From contig NZ_QXGR01000001.1 of the NCBI RefSeq assembly GCF_003604195.1, positions 62,001-126,000 of the forward strand: a stretch of 64,000 bases of DNA, read 5' to 3'. The stretch's first letter is position 1. Each line of letters starts with the position of its first letter. The position numbers were made by a program, and so were the translations under genes. The DNA is from Simplicispira lacusdiani. Lineage in GTDB: Bacteria; Pseudomonadota; Gammaproteobacteria; Burkholderiales; Burkholderiaceae_C. The notes under the pieces were generated by a model. The model had not been told where the DNA came from. It ran no database searches and was given only the letters and a program-made list of their open reading frames with translations. Below, piece after piece: positions 8,085 through 16,513 of the stretch.

Positions 8085-9569
8085 TCAGAGGCCGAGGGAC
8101 TCGTACAGCGCGTCCATGCGCGCCGTCACATCGGCATCCATGGTGATGGTGCGGCCCCATTCGCGCTGCGTCTCGCCGGGCCATTTGTTCGTGGCGTCCA
8201 GCCCCATCTTGCTGCCCAGGCCGCTCACGGGCGAGGCAAAGTCGAGGTAGTCGATGGGCGTGTGCTCAATGAACATGGTGTCGCGCTGCGGGTCCATGCG
8301 CGTGGTCATGGCCCAGATGACTTCCTTCCAGTCGCGCACGTCCACATCCTCGTCCACCACCACGATGAACTTGGTGTACATGAACTGGCGCAGGTGGCTC
8401 CACACGCCCATCATCACGCGCCGCGCGTGGCCGGGGTAGGCCTTCTTGATGCGCACCAGCGCCATGCGGTAGCTGCAGCCCTCGGGCGGCAGGTAGAAAT
8501 CCACGATTTCCGGGAACTGGCGCTGCAGCAGCGGGATGAACAGCTCGTTCAGCGCCACGCCCAGCACGGCGGGCTCGTCGGGCGGCTTGCCGGTGTAGGT
8601 GGAGTGGTAGATGGCGTCCTTGCGCAGCGTGATGCGGTCCACCGTGAACACCGGAAACTCGGCCTGCTCGTTGTAGTAGCCCGTGTGGTCGCCATAGGGC
8701 CCTTCGAGCGCGTGCTCCCAGCCGCTGGCGTGCGTGGCGTCGGGCTGGATGTGCCCTTCGAGCACGATCTCGGCGCTGGCCGGCACGCGGAGCTGCACGC
8801 CCAGAGCGGGCGCCACCTCGGTGCGCGCGCCGCGCAGCAGGCCGGCGAACTGGTATTCCGACAGGCTGTCGGGCACGGGCGTCACGGCGCCGAGGATGGT
8901 TGCGGGGTCGGCCCCGAGCGCCACCGCCACCGGGTAGGGCTGGCCGGGATTGGCGGCGCAGTGGTCGCGGAAATCGAGCGCGCCGCCCCGGTGCGCGAGC
9001 CAGCGCATGATGAGCTTGTTGCGCCCCAGCACCTGCTGGCGGTAGATGCCCAGGTTCTGCCGCGCCTTGTGCGGCCCCTGGGTGATGACCAGGCCCCAGG
9101 TGACCAGCGGCGCCACGTCGCCCGGCCAGCAGTGCTGGATGGGCAGGCGCCCCAGGTCCACGTCGGCACCTTCCCACACCACCTCCTGGCACGGCGGGCT
9201 GCTGCGCTCCTTGGGCGCCATGTTCCACAGCGTCTTGAGCAGGCTGCCCATGCCCACCATCTCCTTGAAACCCTTGGGCGCCTCGGGCTCCTTGAGCGAG
9301 GCCAGCAGCTCGCCGAACGGCCGCAGCCCGGCGATGCTTTCCACCCCCATGGCTCGCGCCACGCGCTCGGGCGTGCCGAACAGGTTGCCGAGCACCGGCA
9401 TGCTGTGGCCCGTGGGGTTCTCGAACAGGATGGCGGGGCCGCCCGCGCGCAGCACCCGGTCGCACAGCGCCGTCATCTCCAGGTGGGGCGAAACGCTCTC
9501 GCGCACCCGGCGCAGCTCGCCGCGCTGTTCGAGCTGCTGGAGGAAATCGCGCAGATCGTTGTAATGCAT
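8085..9569 (-). CDS. ubiD: 4-hydroxy-3-polyprenylbenzoate decarboxylase UbiD
   Basis: A 494-residue UbiD-family decarboxylase, close to the usual length of about 490. It removes the carboxyl group from 4-hydroxy-3-polyprenylbenzoate in ubiquinone synthesis, using the prenylated FMN made by UbiX. It starts [19 protein letters not shown], typical of the family, and the core [12 protein letters not shown] region and [12 protein letters not shown] are conserved. It is the last gene of a minus-strand run with ubiX and ubiUVT upstream. An intergenic repeat lies in the 75-bp gap between ubiX and ubiD. Confidence 0.96.
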   Translation of the reverse strand: MHYNDLRDFLQQLEQRGELRRVRESVSPHLEMTALCDRVLRAGGPAILFENPTGHSMPVLGNLFGTPERVARAMGVESIAGLRPFGELLASLKEPEAPKGFKEMVGMGSLLKTLWNMAPKERSSPPCQEVVWEGADVDLGRLPIQHCWPGDVAPLVTWGLVITQGPHKARQNLGIYRQQVLGRNKLIMRWLAHRGGALDFRDHCAANPGQPYPVAVALGADPATILGAVTPVPDSLSEYQFAGLLRGARTEVAPALGVQLRVPASAEIVLEGHIQPDATHASGWEHALEGPYGDHTGYYNEQAEFPVFTVDRITLRKDAIYHSTYTGKPPDEPAVLGVALNELFIPLLQRQFPEIVDFYLPPEGCSYRMALVRIKKAYPGHARRVMMGVWSHLRQFMYTKFIVVVDEDVDVRDWKEVIWAMTTRMDPQRDTMFIEHTPIDYLDFASPVSGLGSKMGLDATNKWPGETQREWGRTITMDADVTARMDALYESLGL

Positions 9570-9580
9570 GGAATATAAGA

Positions 9581-9641
9581 GAAATTGGGCTCTAGCGCCC
9601 TATGGTACTGCGCTGTAAGCTATCTATTTGATAGCAAAAAC
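9581..9641 (-). repeat. Intergenic repeat family A, copy 1
   Basis: AT-rich element with the family core GCTAT-N8-ATAGCT followed by a GCGC-containing hairpin, read on the minus strand. It fills the gap between ubiX and ubiD. At least seven related copies occur elsewhere in the window, always between genes. Confidence 0.75.
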
Positions 9642-9644
9642 CAT

Positions 9645-10229
9645 TCACCCGCCCGGCGCCAGCCCTTCCCAGCGGGCCGCCAGCGGATGCTTCACCTCCA
9701 GCAGGTCGAGCACGCGCGCCACGCCGTGGTCCACGATGTCGGCCACGCTCTGCGGCCGCAGGTAGAAGGCCGGCACGGGCGGGCAGACGATGGCGCCCAT
9801 CTCGGTGACGCTGACCATGTTGCGCAGGTGCCCCAGGTGCAGCGGCGTTTCGCGCGCCAGCAGCACCAGGCGGCGGCGCTCCTTGAGCACCACGTCGGCC
9901 GCGCGCGTGAGCAGGTTGTCCGACAGGCCGTGCGCCACGGCCGCCAGCGTGCGCATGGAGCACGGGGCGATCACCATGCCCGCGCTCTGGAACGAACCGC
10001 TGGCGATGGTGGCGCCGATGTTGCGCGCGTCGTGCACGGTGTGCGCCAGCGCCTCGACGGCGGCCGGCTCCATGCCGGTTTCGTGGCGCAGATTGCGCCA
10101 GCCGGCGTCGGACACGACCAGGTGCGTTTCGATGCCCGCGCAGCCTTGCAGCACCTGCAGCAGGCGCACGCCGTACACCGCGCCGCTGGCCCCGGAGATG
10201 CCAACGACGATGCGGCGCGCTTCAGGCAT
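9645..10229 (-). CDS. ubiX: Flavin prenyltransferase UbiX
   Basis: A 194-residue Rossmann-like flavoprotein that joins dimethylallyl phosphate to FMN, making the prenylated FMN cofactor of UbiD. The N-terminal VVGISGASGAVYG is the FMN-binding start of the family; IAPCSMRTLAAVAHGLSDNL and the C-terminal PPVPAFYLRP are also typical. The start overlaps the end of the DGC-domain gene by 8 bp, so it is in the same operon as ubiT and the DGC gene. Confidence 0.96.
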   Translation of the reverse strand: MPEARRIVVGISGASGAVYGVRLLQVLQGCAGIETHLVVSDAGWRNLRHETGMEPAAVEALAHTVHDARNIGATIASGSFQSAGMVIAPCSMRTLAAVAHGLSDNLLTRAADVVLKERRRLVLLARETPLHLGHLRNMVSVTEMGAIVCPPVPAFYLRPQSVADIVDHGVARVLDLLEVKHPLAARWEGLAPGG

Positions 10230-10614
10230 GGGAGGGGACCGCCAGGGGGTGTTCCTGCAGGTCGGTCTCGATGCGCGCGAGCACCTCGGCGGCCTCCTGG
10301 GGATCGAAATCCTGGTGGTTGCGCTTCTTCACCCCGTATTCGTGCAACTGGTAGTGCCGTTCGGGGGTGATGCCATGGCGCGCCAGCGAGCTTTGGACGC
10401 ACACCAGCGGGCAGCCATCGAGCGCGATGATGGGCCGCCCCGACTGTGCCAGCCGGACCAGCTTGGGCACATCGCCCCCAACGCCGGCGATGCACGACAT
10501 TTCGGCGACACCCTTGCGGTCCATGCGCACGGCCACGTGGTTGGCCAGCTGCGCTGCGCTGGAGCAGCCCGAGCAGGAATAGACCAGCGGCAGGGGGTCG
10601 GCGGGCGCGCTCAT
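10222..10614 (-). CDS. DGC-domain putative zinc-binding protein
   Basis: A 130-residue small cytoplasmic protein with three Cys-containing motifs, YSCSGCSSAAQ, SCIAGVGGD and LDGCPLVC, which define the DGC (putative metal-binding) family. No biochemical role is established for the family that I can name. Its start overlaps the ubiT stop as ATGA, and its stop lies inside ubiX. It is therefore tightly bound into the oxygen-independent ubiquinone operon, which suggests a role with the UbiU/UbiV iron-sulfur proteins or metal supply. That role is inferred from position only. Confidence 0.85.
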   Translation of the reverse strand: MSAPADPLPLVYSCSGCSSAAQLANHVAVRMDRKGVAEMSCIAGVGGDVPKLVRLAQSGRPIIALDGCPLVCVQSSLARHGITPERHYQLHEYGVKKRNHQDFDPQEAAEVLARIETDLQEHPLAVPSHA

Positions 10615-11117
10615 GGCTGCGTCCCCGGCGTGGCCCCCATGCCGGGGCGCAGCGCGGACAGGCGGGCCAGTACCTGGCGCGGGGTCCATTGCTGCAGGTC
10701 GAGCACGGGCAGTTCCAGCGCGTCGAGCGTGTTCTTCACCACCAGGCCGAGTTCGGTGTCGCCTTCCATGACCAGGCGGCGGTTGAAGAACAGCGTGTCC
10801 GGGTCCTGCTGGCGCTGGGCCAGCAGCAGGAAGTCGTGCGCGCTGGCGCTGATGCAGAGGTCGGTTTCGGCATGGCGCGCGCGCGGCGCGAAGGCGCCGC
10901 CGGTCCAGGTGAAGTCGAAGGTGACGCGCGCGTCGCGCACATGGATGCGCAGGCGCTTGTTCAGCAGCATCTCGCCCACGTCGCGCGGCAACTGGCGCGC
11001 GACGCCCAGGTTGAGCGCCGTGACCAGCAGCAGGGAGCCGGGGAAGGCCGGCAGGCGCGACGTCAGCGCGGCCAGGGGGGAAGGCAGGGTGAAGGGCGCG
11101 GGGGGAGTGTGGTTCAT
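10611..11117 (-). CDS. ubiT: UbiT, SCP2-domain ubiquinone accessory protein
   Basis: A 168-residue protein with an SCP2 sterol-carrier lipid-binding domain, matching the YhbT/UbiT family that holds ubiquinone intermediates during oxygen-independent synthesis. The start MNHTPPAP was chosen because the open frame further upstream has GC-rich, non-family content. Conserved stretches include FPGSLLLVTALNLGVARQLP and LNKRLRIHVRDARVTF, with TLFFNRRLVMEGDTELGL near the middle. It lies 122 bp after ubiV and overlaps the next gene by 4 bp. Confidence 0.92.
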   Translation of the reverse strand: MNHTPPAPFTLPSPLAALTSRLPAFPGSLLLVTALNLGVARQLPRDVGEMLLNKRLRIHVRDARVTFDFTWTGGAFAPRARHAETDLCISASAHDFLLLAQRQQDPDTLFFNRRLVMEGDTELGLVVKNTLDALELPVLDLQQWTPRQVLARLSALRPGMGATPGTQP

Positions 11118-11239
11118 GGCGTTCCTGTGGGCATGGTGCTGCCGGCGCGGGGGCCGGCAGGGGCCGTGGTTTCTCGATTGGACAGCGTTGAAGGCCTCCT
11201 GGCAAGTCCCACGGCCAGCGTGGGGCCTGCGGGCCCGGA

Positions 11240-12163
11240 TCAGGCCGTGGCCAGGGCCTGCGACTCCACCAGGTCCAGGCCGGGCTGGCCGTGCCAGTAG
11301 CCGTTGCAACTTTGCTCGGGCATGAGGGGCTGCAACCGTGCGCGGGCCTCGCGCGGGTCCAGGGAGCCTTTGCGCACGGCATCGAACAAGGCCACGATCT
11401 CGCCCGTGTGCTGGGCCTGCGGGCTGATGCGCGCCACGGCCACGCCCATGGCCTGCATGCGCGGCAGCTCGTCGATGAGGTTGTGCACGCGGGCCGACTG
11501 CGTCTGGATGCCGTTGAGCACGAGGAATTCCTCGCTCTCGCGCGTCTTGAGCATCAGGCCATCGGGGTGGTCCAGACAACTGAACTGGCAATCGTCCTTG
11601 GGCAGGTTGCGCTGGCGCGCGGTGAAGCAGCGCGCCGAAAAAGCCAGCGCCATGCGTCCATAGGCGAACACCTCGGTCTGCAGGTTCTGCGGGCCGTTCT
11701 GGATCAGGGCGGTGAGGTCCTGGTGCTTCATCTCCAGCGGCGCCACCCAGCGCGTGGCGCCCAGCGAGGCAAGCCACTGCAGCGCGGGCTGGTTGTAGAT
11801 GTTCAGGTGCAGGCCGCCCACGAAGGGGCGCTTGGCCGAGGCCATGCGCTGCACGGCGCCCATGTCATTGGCCTCCACAAGGTAGTCCGTATTGTTCGTC
11901 ACCTTGTGCATGGTGCTCACTTCCACGCCCGATTCGAGCAGCACCTGCGTGGACAGCACGGCCTCCTTGCCGGATGCGCGCATCAGCTCGGCGATGTCGA
12001 GCCAGTCCTGCAGGCGCAGCTCCTTGCGGCGCGAGCAGACGGTCTCGCCGAGGTAGACGATGTCCACCGGGGAGGCCGCGATGGCCTGGTAGAAGTCGAA
12101 ATAGGTCTGGCGCGACCAGTAGTACTGCGGCGCACCCAAAGAGAGCTTGATCATGTTCTTCAT
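11240..12163 (-). CDS. ubiV: UbiV, oxygen-independent ubiquinone hydroxylation protein
   Basis: A 307-residue U32 peptidase-like protein. UbiU and UbiV form a complex that carries out the hydroxylations of ubiquinone synthesis without O2. The four cluster-ligand Cys expected for a [4Fe-4S] centre are present at C43 (GETVCSRRKE), C179, C192 and C196 (DDCQFSCLDHP). The start MKNMIK at 12163 overlaps the ubiU stop as ATGA; a second Met three codons later is an alternative. Coupling to ubiU agrees with joint function. Confidence 0.95.
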   Translation of the reverse strand: MKNMIKLSLGAPQYYWSRQTYFDFYQAIAASPVDIVYLGETVCSRRKELRLQDWLDIAELMRASGKEAVLSTQVLLESGVEVSTMHKVTNNTDYLVEANDMGAVQRMASAKRPFVGGLHLNIYNQPALQWLASLGATRWVAPLEMKHQDLTALIQNGPQNLQTEVFAYGRMALAFSARCFTARQRNLPKDDCQFSCLDHPDGLMLKTRESEEFLVLNGIQTQSARVHNLIDELPRMQAMGVAVARISPQAQHTGEIVALFDAVRKGSLDPREARARLQPLMPEQSCNGYWHGQPGLDLVESQALATA

Positions 12164-13215
12164 TTCCAGGGGCGGTGGTAGGCGCCCAGGGTGTGCTGCT
12201 GGCCTTCGGCGACCTGGTCGAGGCTGGCCATCCAGGCGGTCTTGGGGGCGTAGCGCAGCGGGTCGGCCAGGCAGTTGTCGATGGCGTCGCGCCAGACCTT
12301 GGTGACCTGGGCCACGTAGGCGGGGCTGCGCTGGCGGCCCTCGATCTTGACGGCGCGCACGCCCATTTTCATGAGTTTTGGCAGCAGTTCGAGCGTGTTG
12401 AGGCTGGTGGGCTCCTCGATGGCGTAGTAGTTCTCGTCCTCGCCCACGTCGAAGCGGCCCTTGCACAGCGTGGGGTAGCCGGCGTTCTCTCCGGGGGCGT
12501 AACGGTCGATCAGCACGCCACCCAGGCGCGATTCCAGCCCCTTGGGGGTTTCCTGCCAGCGCACCGACTTGGCGGGCGAGCACACGCCGTGGGTGTTGGG
12601 CGACTCGCCCGTCACATAGGACGAGAGCGCGCAGCGGCCCTCGACCATCACGCACAGGCTGCCGAAGCCGAACACCTCGATCTCGACCGGCGTGGCGTCG
12701 ATCACGCGCTGCACCTGCTCGGTGGACAGCACGCGCGGCAGCACCGCGCGCACGATGCCGAACTGCTCGCGGTAGAAGTTGATGGCGTCGGCGCTGGTGG
12801 CCGAGCCCTGCACCGACAGGTGCAGGCGCAGCTTCGGGTGGTGCTGCGCGCCGTACTGCATCAGGCCTGGGTCGGCCAGGATGACCGCGTCCATGCCCAG
12901 GTCCACGGCCTTGTCCATGGCCGCGCGCCAGGGCGCGGGGTTGGCGGCCTGCGGATAGGTGTTGAGCGCCATGAACACCTTGCAGCCGCGCTCGTGCGCA
13001 TACTGGATGCCATTGGCGATGGCCGCCTCGTCGAAATTGAGGCCGGCGAAGTTGCGCGCGTTGGTCGCGTCGCGCAGGCCCAGGTAGACGCAGCTGGCGC
13101 CGTTGTCCACGGCAGCCTTGAGCGCGGGCAGGCTGCCTGCGGGGCAGACCAGTTCAAAGGGTGCGGCAGCGCTGTCAGGCACCGCCGCATCGGGCGTGGG
13201 GGTCAGGGTTTGCAT
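12160..13215 (-). CDS. ubiU: UbiU, oxygen-independent ubiquinone hydroxylation protein
   Basis: A 351-residue U32 peptidase-like protein, partner of UbiV. It has the FELVCPAGSLPALKAAVDNG start of the family and four Cys in the expected [4Fe-4S] pattern: C188, C195, C212 and C251 (GSLCVMVEGRC, GVCSP, PTLCKGRF). The start at 13215 is preferred because the frame further upstream does not look coding. It is the first gene of the minus-strand operon. An FNR-type site lies about 85 bp upstream, which fits anaerobic induction. Confidence 0.95.
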   Translation of the reverse strand: MQTLTPTPDAAVPDSAAAPFELVCPAGSLPALKAAVDNGASCVYLGLRDATNARNFAGLNFDEAAIANGIQYAHERGCKVFMALNTYPQAANPAPWRAAMDKAVDLGMDAVILADPGLMQYGAQHHPKLRLHLSVQGSATSADAINFYREQFGIVRAVLPRVLSTEQVQRVIDATPVEIEVFGFGSLCVMVEGRCALSSYVTGESPNTHGVCSPAKSVRWQETPKGLESRLGGVLIDRYAPGENAGYPTLCKGRFDVGEDENYYAIEEPTSLNTLELLPKLMKMGVRAVKIEGRQRSPAYVAQVTKVWRDAIDNCLADPLRYAPKTAWMASLDQVAEGQQHTLGAYHRPWK

Positions 13216-13299
13216 GCGGTGTGGGGGAGTTCTGACGCGGGCGCACAGACGGGCGCCATCGCAAGCGCGCAACGATACGCCTCGCGAAATACCCATGTC

Positions 13300-13313
13300 C
13301 TGACATTTATCAA
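13300..13313. promoter_or_regulatory. FNR/Anr/Dnr-type binding site
   Basis: CTGAC-ATTT-ATCAA differs from the FNR/Anr consensus TTGAC/T-N4-ATCAA only in the first base. It lies in the 197-bp gap between divergent ubiU and the MFS gene, 85 bp upstream of the ubiU start. This fits low-oxygen activation of ubiUVT. A single site was found by eye, so chance is possible. Confidence 0.6.
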
Positions 13314-13412
13314 GATCGCTGGCAATGCCAGACACCCTGAATCGGGCATGGTTTTTCATGCGAAGCCCTGCCCGCCAGGCGCCCAAAACCCCCGACAATG
13401 CGTGCACATACC

Positions 13413-14594
13413 ATGAACAAGAACCTGTGGCTGCTCGCCCTGTGCCAAGGGCTTTTCCTGACCAACAACGTGGTCTTCATCGCCATCAACGGGCTCGTCG
13501 GCCTGCAGCTGGCGCCGCAAGGGTGGATGGCCACGCTGCCCGTCATGGGCTACGTGGTGGGCGGCGCCCTGTCCACGCCGCTGGTGGCGCGCAGCCAGGC
13601 CCGCTGGGGGCGCAAGGCCTCGTTCCAGATCGGCCTGGCCGTGGCCGCGCTCTCGGCCGCGCTGTGCGCGGGGGCCGCGTTCGCGGGCAGCTTCTGGCTG
13701 CTGTGCGCCGCCACCGTGGTGGCGGGCTACTACAGCGCCAACGGCCAGCTCTACCGCTTCGCCGCCGCCGAGCTGGCCGCGCCGGCCTTCCGCGAGAAGG
13801 CGGTGTCGCTGGTGCTGGCCGGCGGCCTGCTGGGCGCCGTGGCCGGCCCCAACCTGGCCAGCGCCACGCGCACGCTGCTGGCCGTGCCCTTCGCGGGCGC
13901 CTACGTGGCGCTGGTGGGCGTGGCCCTGCTGTCCATGGCGCTGATGGCCTTGATCCGCTTCGCGCCAGCCCCCGCCACCAGCCCGGGCGCGGGCACGCCG
14001 CCTGCGGGCCGGCCCCTGCGCGCGCTGCTGCGCGAGCCGGCCTTCGCCGTCGCGGCGCTGGGCGCGGCCCTGGGCTATGGCGTGATGAACCTGCTGATGG
14101 CGGCCACGCCGCTGGCCATGCAGGTGTGCGGCTACAGCTTCGACGACGCCGCGCTGGTGCTCGAATGGCATGTGATCGGCATGTTCGCGCCCGGCTTCTT
14201 CACCGGCCACCTGATCAAGCGCCTGGGCGTACTGCCCGTCATGGGCGCGGGCGTGCTGCTCAACCTGGCCTGCGTGGCCGTGGCGCTGGCGGGCGTGGAC
14301 CTGCACCACTTCGGCGTGGCGCTGTTCCTGCTCGGCGTGGGCTGGAACTTCCTGTTCACCGGCAGCACCACGCTGGCCCTGCAGGCCTACCGCCCCGAGG
14401 AAAAGGACCGCGCGCAGGCAGCCATCAACTTCTGCGTTTTCGCCACCATGGCGCTGACCTCCTTCGCCTCGGGCGCGCTGGTGACCACGCAGGGCTGGGC
14501 GCTGCTCAACTGGGGCTCGCTCGCGCCCATCGCCGCCCTGGGCATGGCGCTGGCCTGGCTGGGCCTGCGGCGGCGCGCGGCTGCCGCCGCATAG
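13413..14594 (+). CDS. MFS transporter
   Basis: A 393-residue major facilitator protein with about 12 helices. It has GYVVGGALSTPLVAR near the first loop and ARSQARWGRKASF, which is equivalent to the MFS loop 2-3 signature. The start MNKNLWLLALCQGLF at 13413 places the first helix at the N terminus; an ATG five codons upstream is also in frame. The substrate cannot be told. It is divergent from ubiU and shares its upstream region, including the FNR-type site. Confidence 0.85.
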   Translation: MNKNLWLLALCQGLFLTNNVVFIAINGLVGLQLAPQGWMATLPVMGYVVGGALSTPLVARSQARWGRKASFQIGLAVAALSAALCAGAAFAGSFWLLCAATVVAGYYSANGQLYRFAAAELAAPAFREKAVSLVLAGGLLGAVAGPNLASATRTLLAVPFAGAYVALVGVALLSMALMALIRFAPAPATSPGAGTPPAGRPLRALLREPAFAVAALGAALGYGVMNLLMAATPLAMQVCGYSFDDAALVLEWHVIGMFAPGFFTGHLIKRLGVLPVMGAGVLLNLACVAVALAGVDLHHFGVALFLLGVGWNFLFTGSTTLALQAYRPEEKDRAQAAINFCVFATMALTSFASGALVTTQGWALLNWGSLAPIAALGMALAWLGLRRRAAAAA

Positions 14595-14645
14595 CGCCAT
14601 CCCGGATTGGCAGGCGCGGGCAAAACCACCCACAATGCGCCCACC

Positions 14646-15572
14646 ATGCCAACGCTTCCGACCCACGATTTCGAGGCGGCCTGCCGTGCCGTGCTGGCCT
14701 TCCTGCACCAGCGGCTCGGCTTCGGCCTGTGGATGGTCACGCGCACCGAGGGCGACGACTGGATCGTGCTGCAGGCCGAGGACCATGGCTACGGCGTGGC
14801 GCCCGGCACGGTGCTGCGCTGGGCCGACTCCTTCTGCCTGGAAATGGTCCGGGGCCACGGCCCGCGTGTCGCCCCGGACGCGCAGGCCGTCCCGGCCTAC
14901 CGGGACGCCCCCATCAACCTGCAGATTCCCATCCAGGCTTACGTGGGCGTGCCGCTCGTCCAGGCCGACGGAAGCCTGTTCGGCACGCTGTGCGGCATCG
15001 ATCCGGCGCGCCAGCCCGCGGCGCTGGCGCAGGAACAGAGCCTGATCGAGCTGCTGGGCACCCTGCTCAGCAGCGTGCTCCAGGCCGAATTGCGGCTGGC
15101 CCAAGAGGCGCGCCGCAGCGAACGCCTGGCGCTGGAGGCCAACACCGACGCCCAGACCCAGCTGGCCAACCGGCGCGCCTGGGACGAGCACCTGGCCCGG
15201 GAGGAGGACCGCTGCCGCCGTTACGGCCACCCGGCCGCGGTGCTGGTGATCGACCTCGACGGGCTCAAGCAGGTCAACGACAGCGCCGGCCATGCCGCGG
15301 GCGACGCCCTGATCGCGCAGGCCGCCCTGGCGCTGCGCAAGGCGGCGCGGGAGTCCGACATCGTGGCCCGCCTCGGGGGCGACGAGTTCGGCATCCTGGC
15401 CGTGGAATGCGACCCCGCGGGAGCCCAGGCACTGCTGGAGCGCACCCGCCAGATCCTGGCGGAGCATCTGGTCCCGGCCAGCGTGGGTCTGGCCAGCCGC
15501 ACGCCCGGCAGCGGGCTGCCGGGGGCCTGGAAGAGCGCCGACGCGCGGATGTACGCCGCGAAGAGCCCCTGA
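14646..15572 (+). CDS. GAF-GGDEF diguanylate cyclase
   Basis: A 308-residue cytoplasmic protein. Residues about 5-150 form a GAF-like sensor domain (YVGVPLVQADGSLFGTLCGI). The rest is a GGDEF domain with an intact catalytic motif RLGGDEFGIL, preceded five residues earlier by RESD, which matches the RxxD inhibitory site that binds c-di-GMP. It therefore likely makes c-di-GMP with product feedback. The start MPTLPTHDF at 14646 was chosen over an in-frame Met 13 codons earlier because it begins the folded domain. It lies 51 bp after the MFS gene. Confidence 0.88.
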   Translation: MPTLPTHDFEAACRAVLAFLHQRLGFGLWMVTRTEGDDWIVLQAEDHGYGVAPGTVLRWADSFCLEMVRGHGPRVAPDAQAVPAYRDAPINLQIPIQAYVGVPLVQADGSLFGTLCGIDPARQPAALAQEQSLIELLGTLLSSVLQAELRLAQEARRSERLALEANTDAQTQLANRRAWDEHLAREEDRCRRYGHPAAVLVIDLDGLKQVNDSAGHAAGDALIAQAALALRKAARESDIVARLGGDEFGILAVECDPAGAQALLERTRQILAEHLVPASVGLASRTPGSGLPGAWKSADARMYAAKSP

Positions 15573-15581
15573 CCGGCCGGA

Positions 15582-15645
15582 CGCTACTGAATCAATAGCT
15601 GCCAGCGCTTGTATTCATTGGTCTAGTGGCCAAAAATACCTAAAA
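15582..15645 (+). repeat. Intergenic repeat family A, copy 2
   Basis: GCTACTGAATCAATAGCT followed by GCCAGCGCTT and a C/A-rich end, matching the shared repeat core. It sits between the convergent GAF-GGDEF and alpha/beta hydrolase genes. Confidence 0.75.
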
Positions 15646-15648
15646 CCA

Positions 15649-16509
15649 TCAGCGCCGGGCTGGCACATGGTGGTCCAGCCAGCGCTGCAGCACCTCGAAC
15701 ACGGGCGTGGCGTCCTGCTCGTTGAACAGCTCGTGGTACAGGCCCTCGAAGCAGCGCGACTGCACCACGCTGTCGGGCGCCGCTGCGGCGAAGGCGCGGC
15801 TGCCGGCCGGGTTGACCAGCCGGTCCTCGCCGGCCCACATCAGCAGCGTGGGCAGGCGCCAGTGCGCGGCGCGCGCCACGGTGGCCGGGCCGCCCTCGGC
15901 GATGAAGCGCGCCAGGCGCGCGCTGATGCGGTCATGGCACAGCGGGTCTTTCTGGTAGGCCGCCACCACGGCCGGGTCGTGCGAGAGGTAGCGCGCATCC
16001 AGCCCGTTGCCCACGCGCAGGTTGGGCAGCAGGCGCGGCAGGGTGGCCAGCAGGAGCTTCTGCACCGCGCCCAGGCCCGGGTCGAACGCGGGCGACGAGA
16101 GCACCAGCGCATCAACCACGCCCAGGTGCATGGCGACGAAGCGCGCCGCCAGCAGCCCGCCCATGCTGTGGCCCAGCAGCACCAGCGGCAGGCCCTTGGG
16201 CGTGTGCACGCGGGCGCTCTCCACCATGTCGGCCAGGTCGTCGAGCAGCCGCATGTCGTGGTTGAGCCCGCCGCGCGGACCGGCCGAGCGGCCATGGCCA
16301 TAGTGGTCGTAGGCACGCACCGCGAAACCCCAGTCGTTGAGGCGCTGCGCCACATGGTGGTAGCGGCCCGCGTATTCACCCAGGCCGTGCACCAGCAGCA
16401 CGGTGCCGCGCGGAGGGCGGCGCTCGTCCAGCGGCCAGTGGTAGGCGGCGAGGTTCTCGCCATCGCTGGCGGTGAAGGTGGTCAGTGCGAAGTCGGCGGA
16501 ATGGGACAT
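15649..16509 (-). CDS. Alpha/beta hydrolase (monoacylglycerol lipase-like)
   Basis: A 286-residue serine hydrolase of the lysophospholipase/monoglyceride lipase group. The nucleophile elbow LLGHSMGGLL (Ser115), an oxyanion-region LLVHGLGEYAGRY, an acid residue in WAGEDRLVNP and a His in GLYHELFNE form the expected catalytic triad. There is no signal peptide, so it probably acts on cytoplasmic lipid esters. It lies 4 bp downstream of the M20 peptidase and is likely co-transcribed with it. Confidence 0.9.
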   Translation of the reverse strand: MSHSADFALTTFTASDGENLAAYHWPLDERRPPRGTVLLVHGLGEYAGRYHHVAQRLNDWGFAVRAYDHYGHGRSAGPRGGLNHDMRLLDDLADMVESARVHTPKGLPLVLLGHSMGGLLAARFVAMHLGVVDALVLSSPAFDPGLGAVQKLLLATLPRLLPNLRVGNGLDARYLSHDPAVVAAYQKDPLCHDRISARLARFIAEGGPATVARAAHWRLPTLLMWAGEDRLVNPAGSRAFAAAAPDSVVQSRCFEGLYHELFNEQDATPVFEVLQRWLDHHVPARR

Positions 16510-16513
16510 GGCA

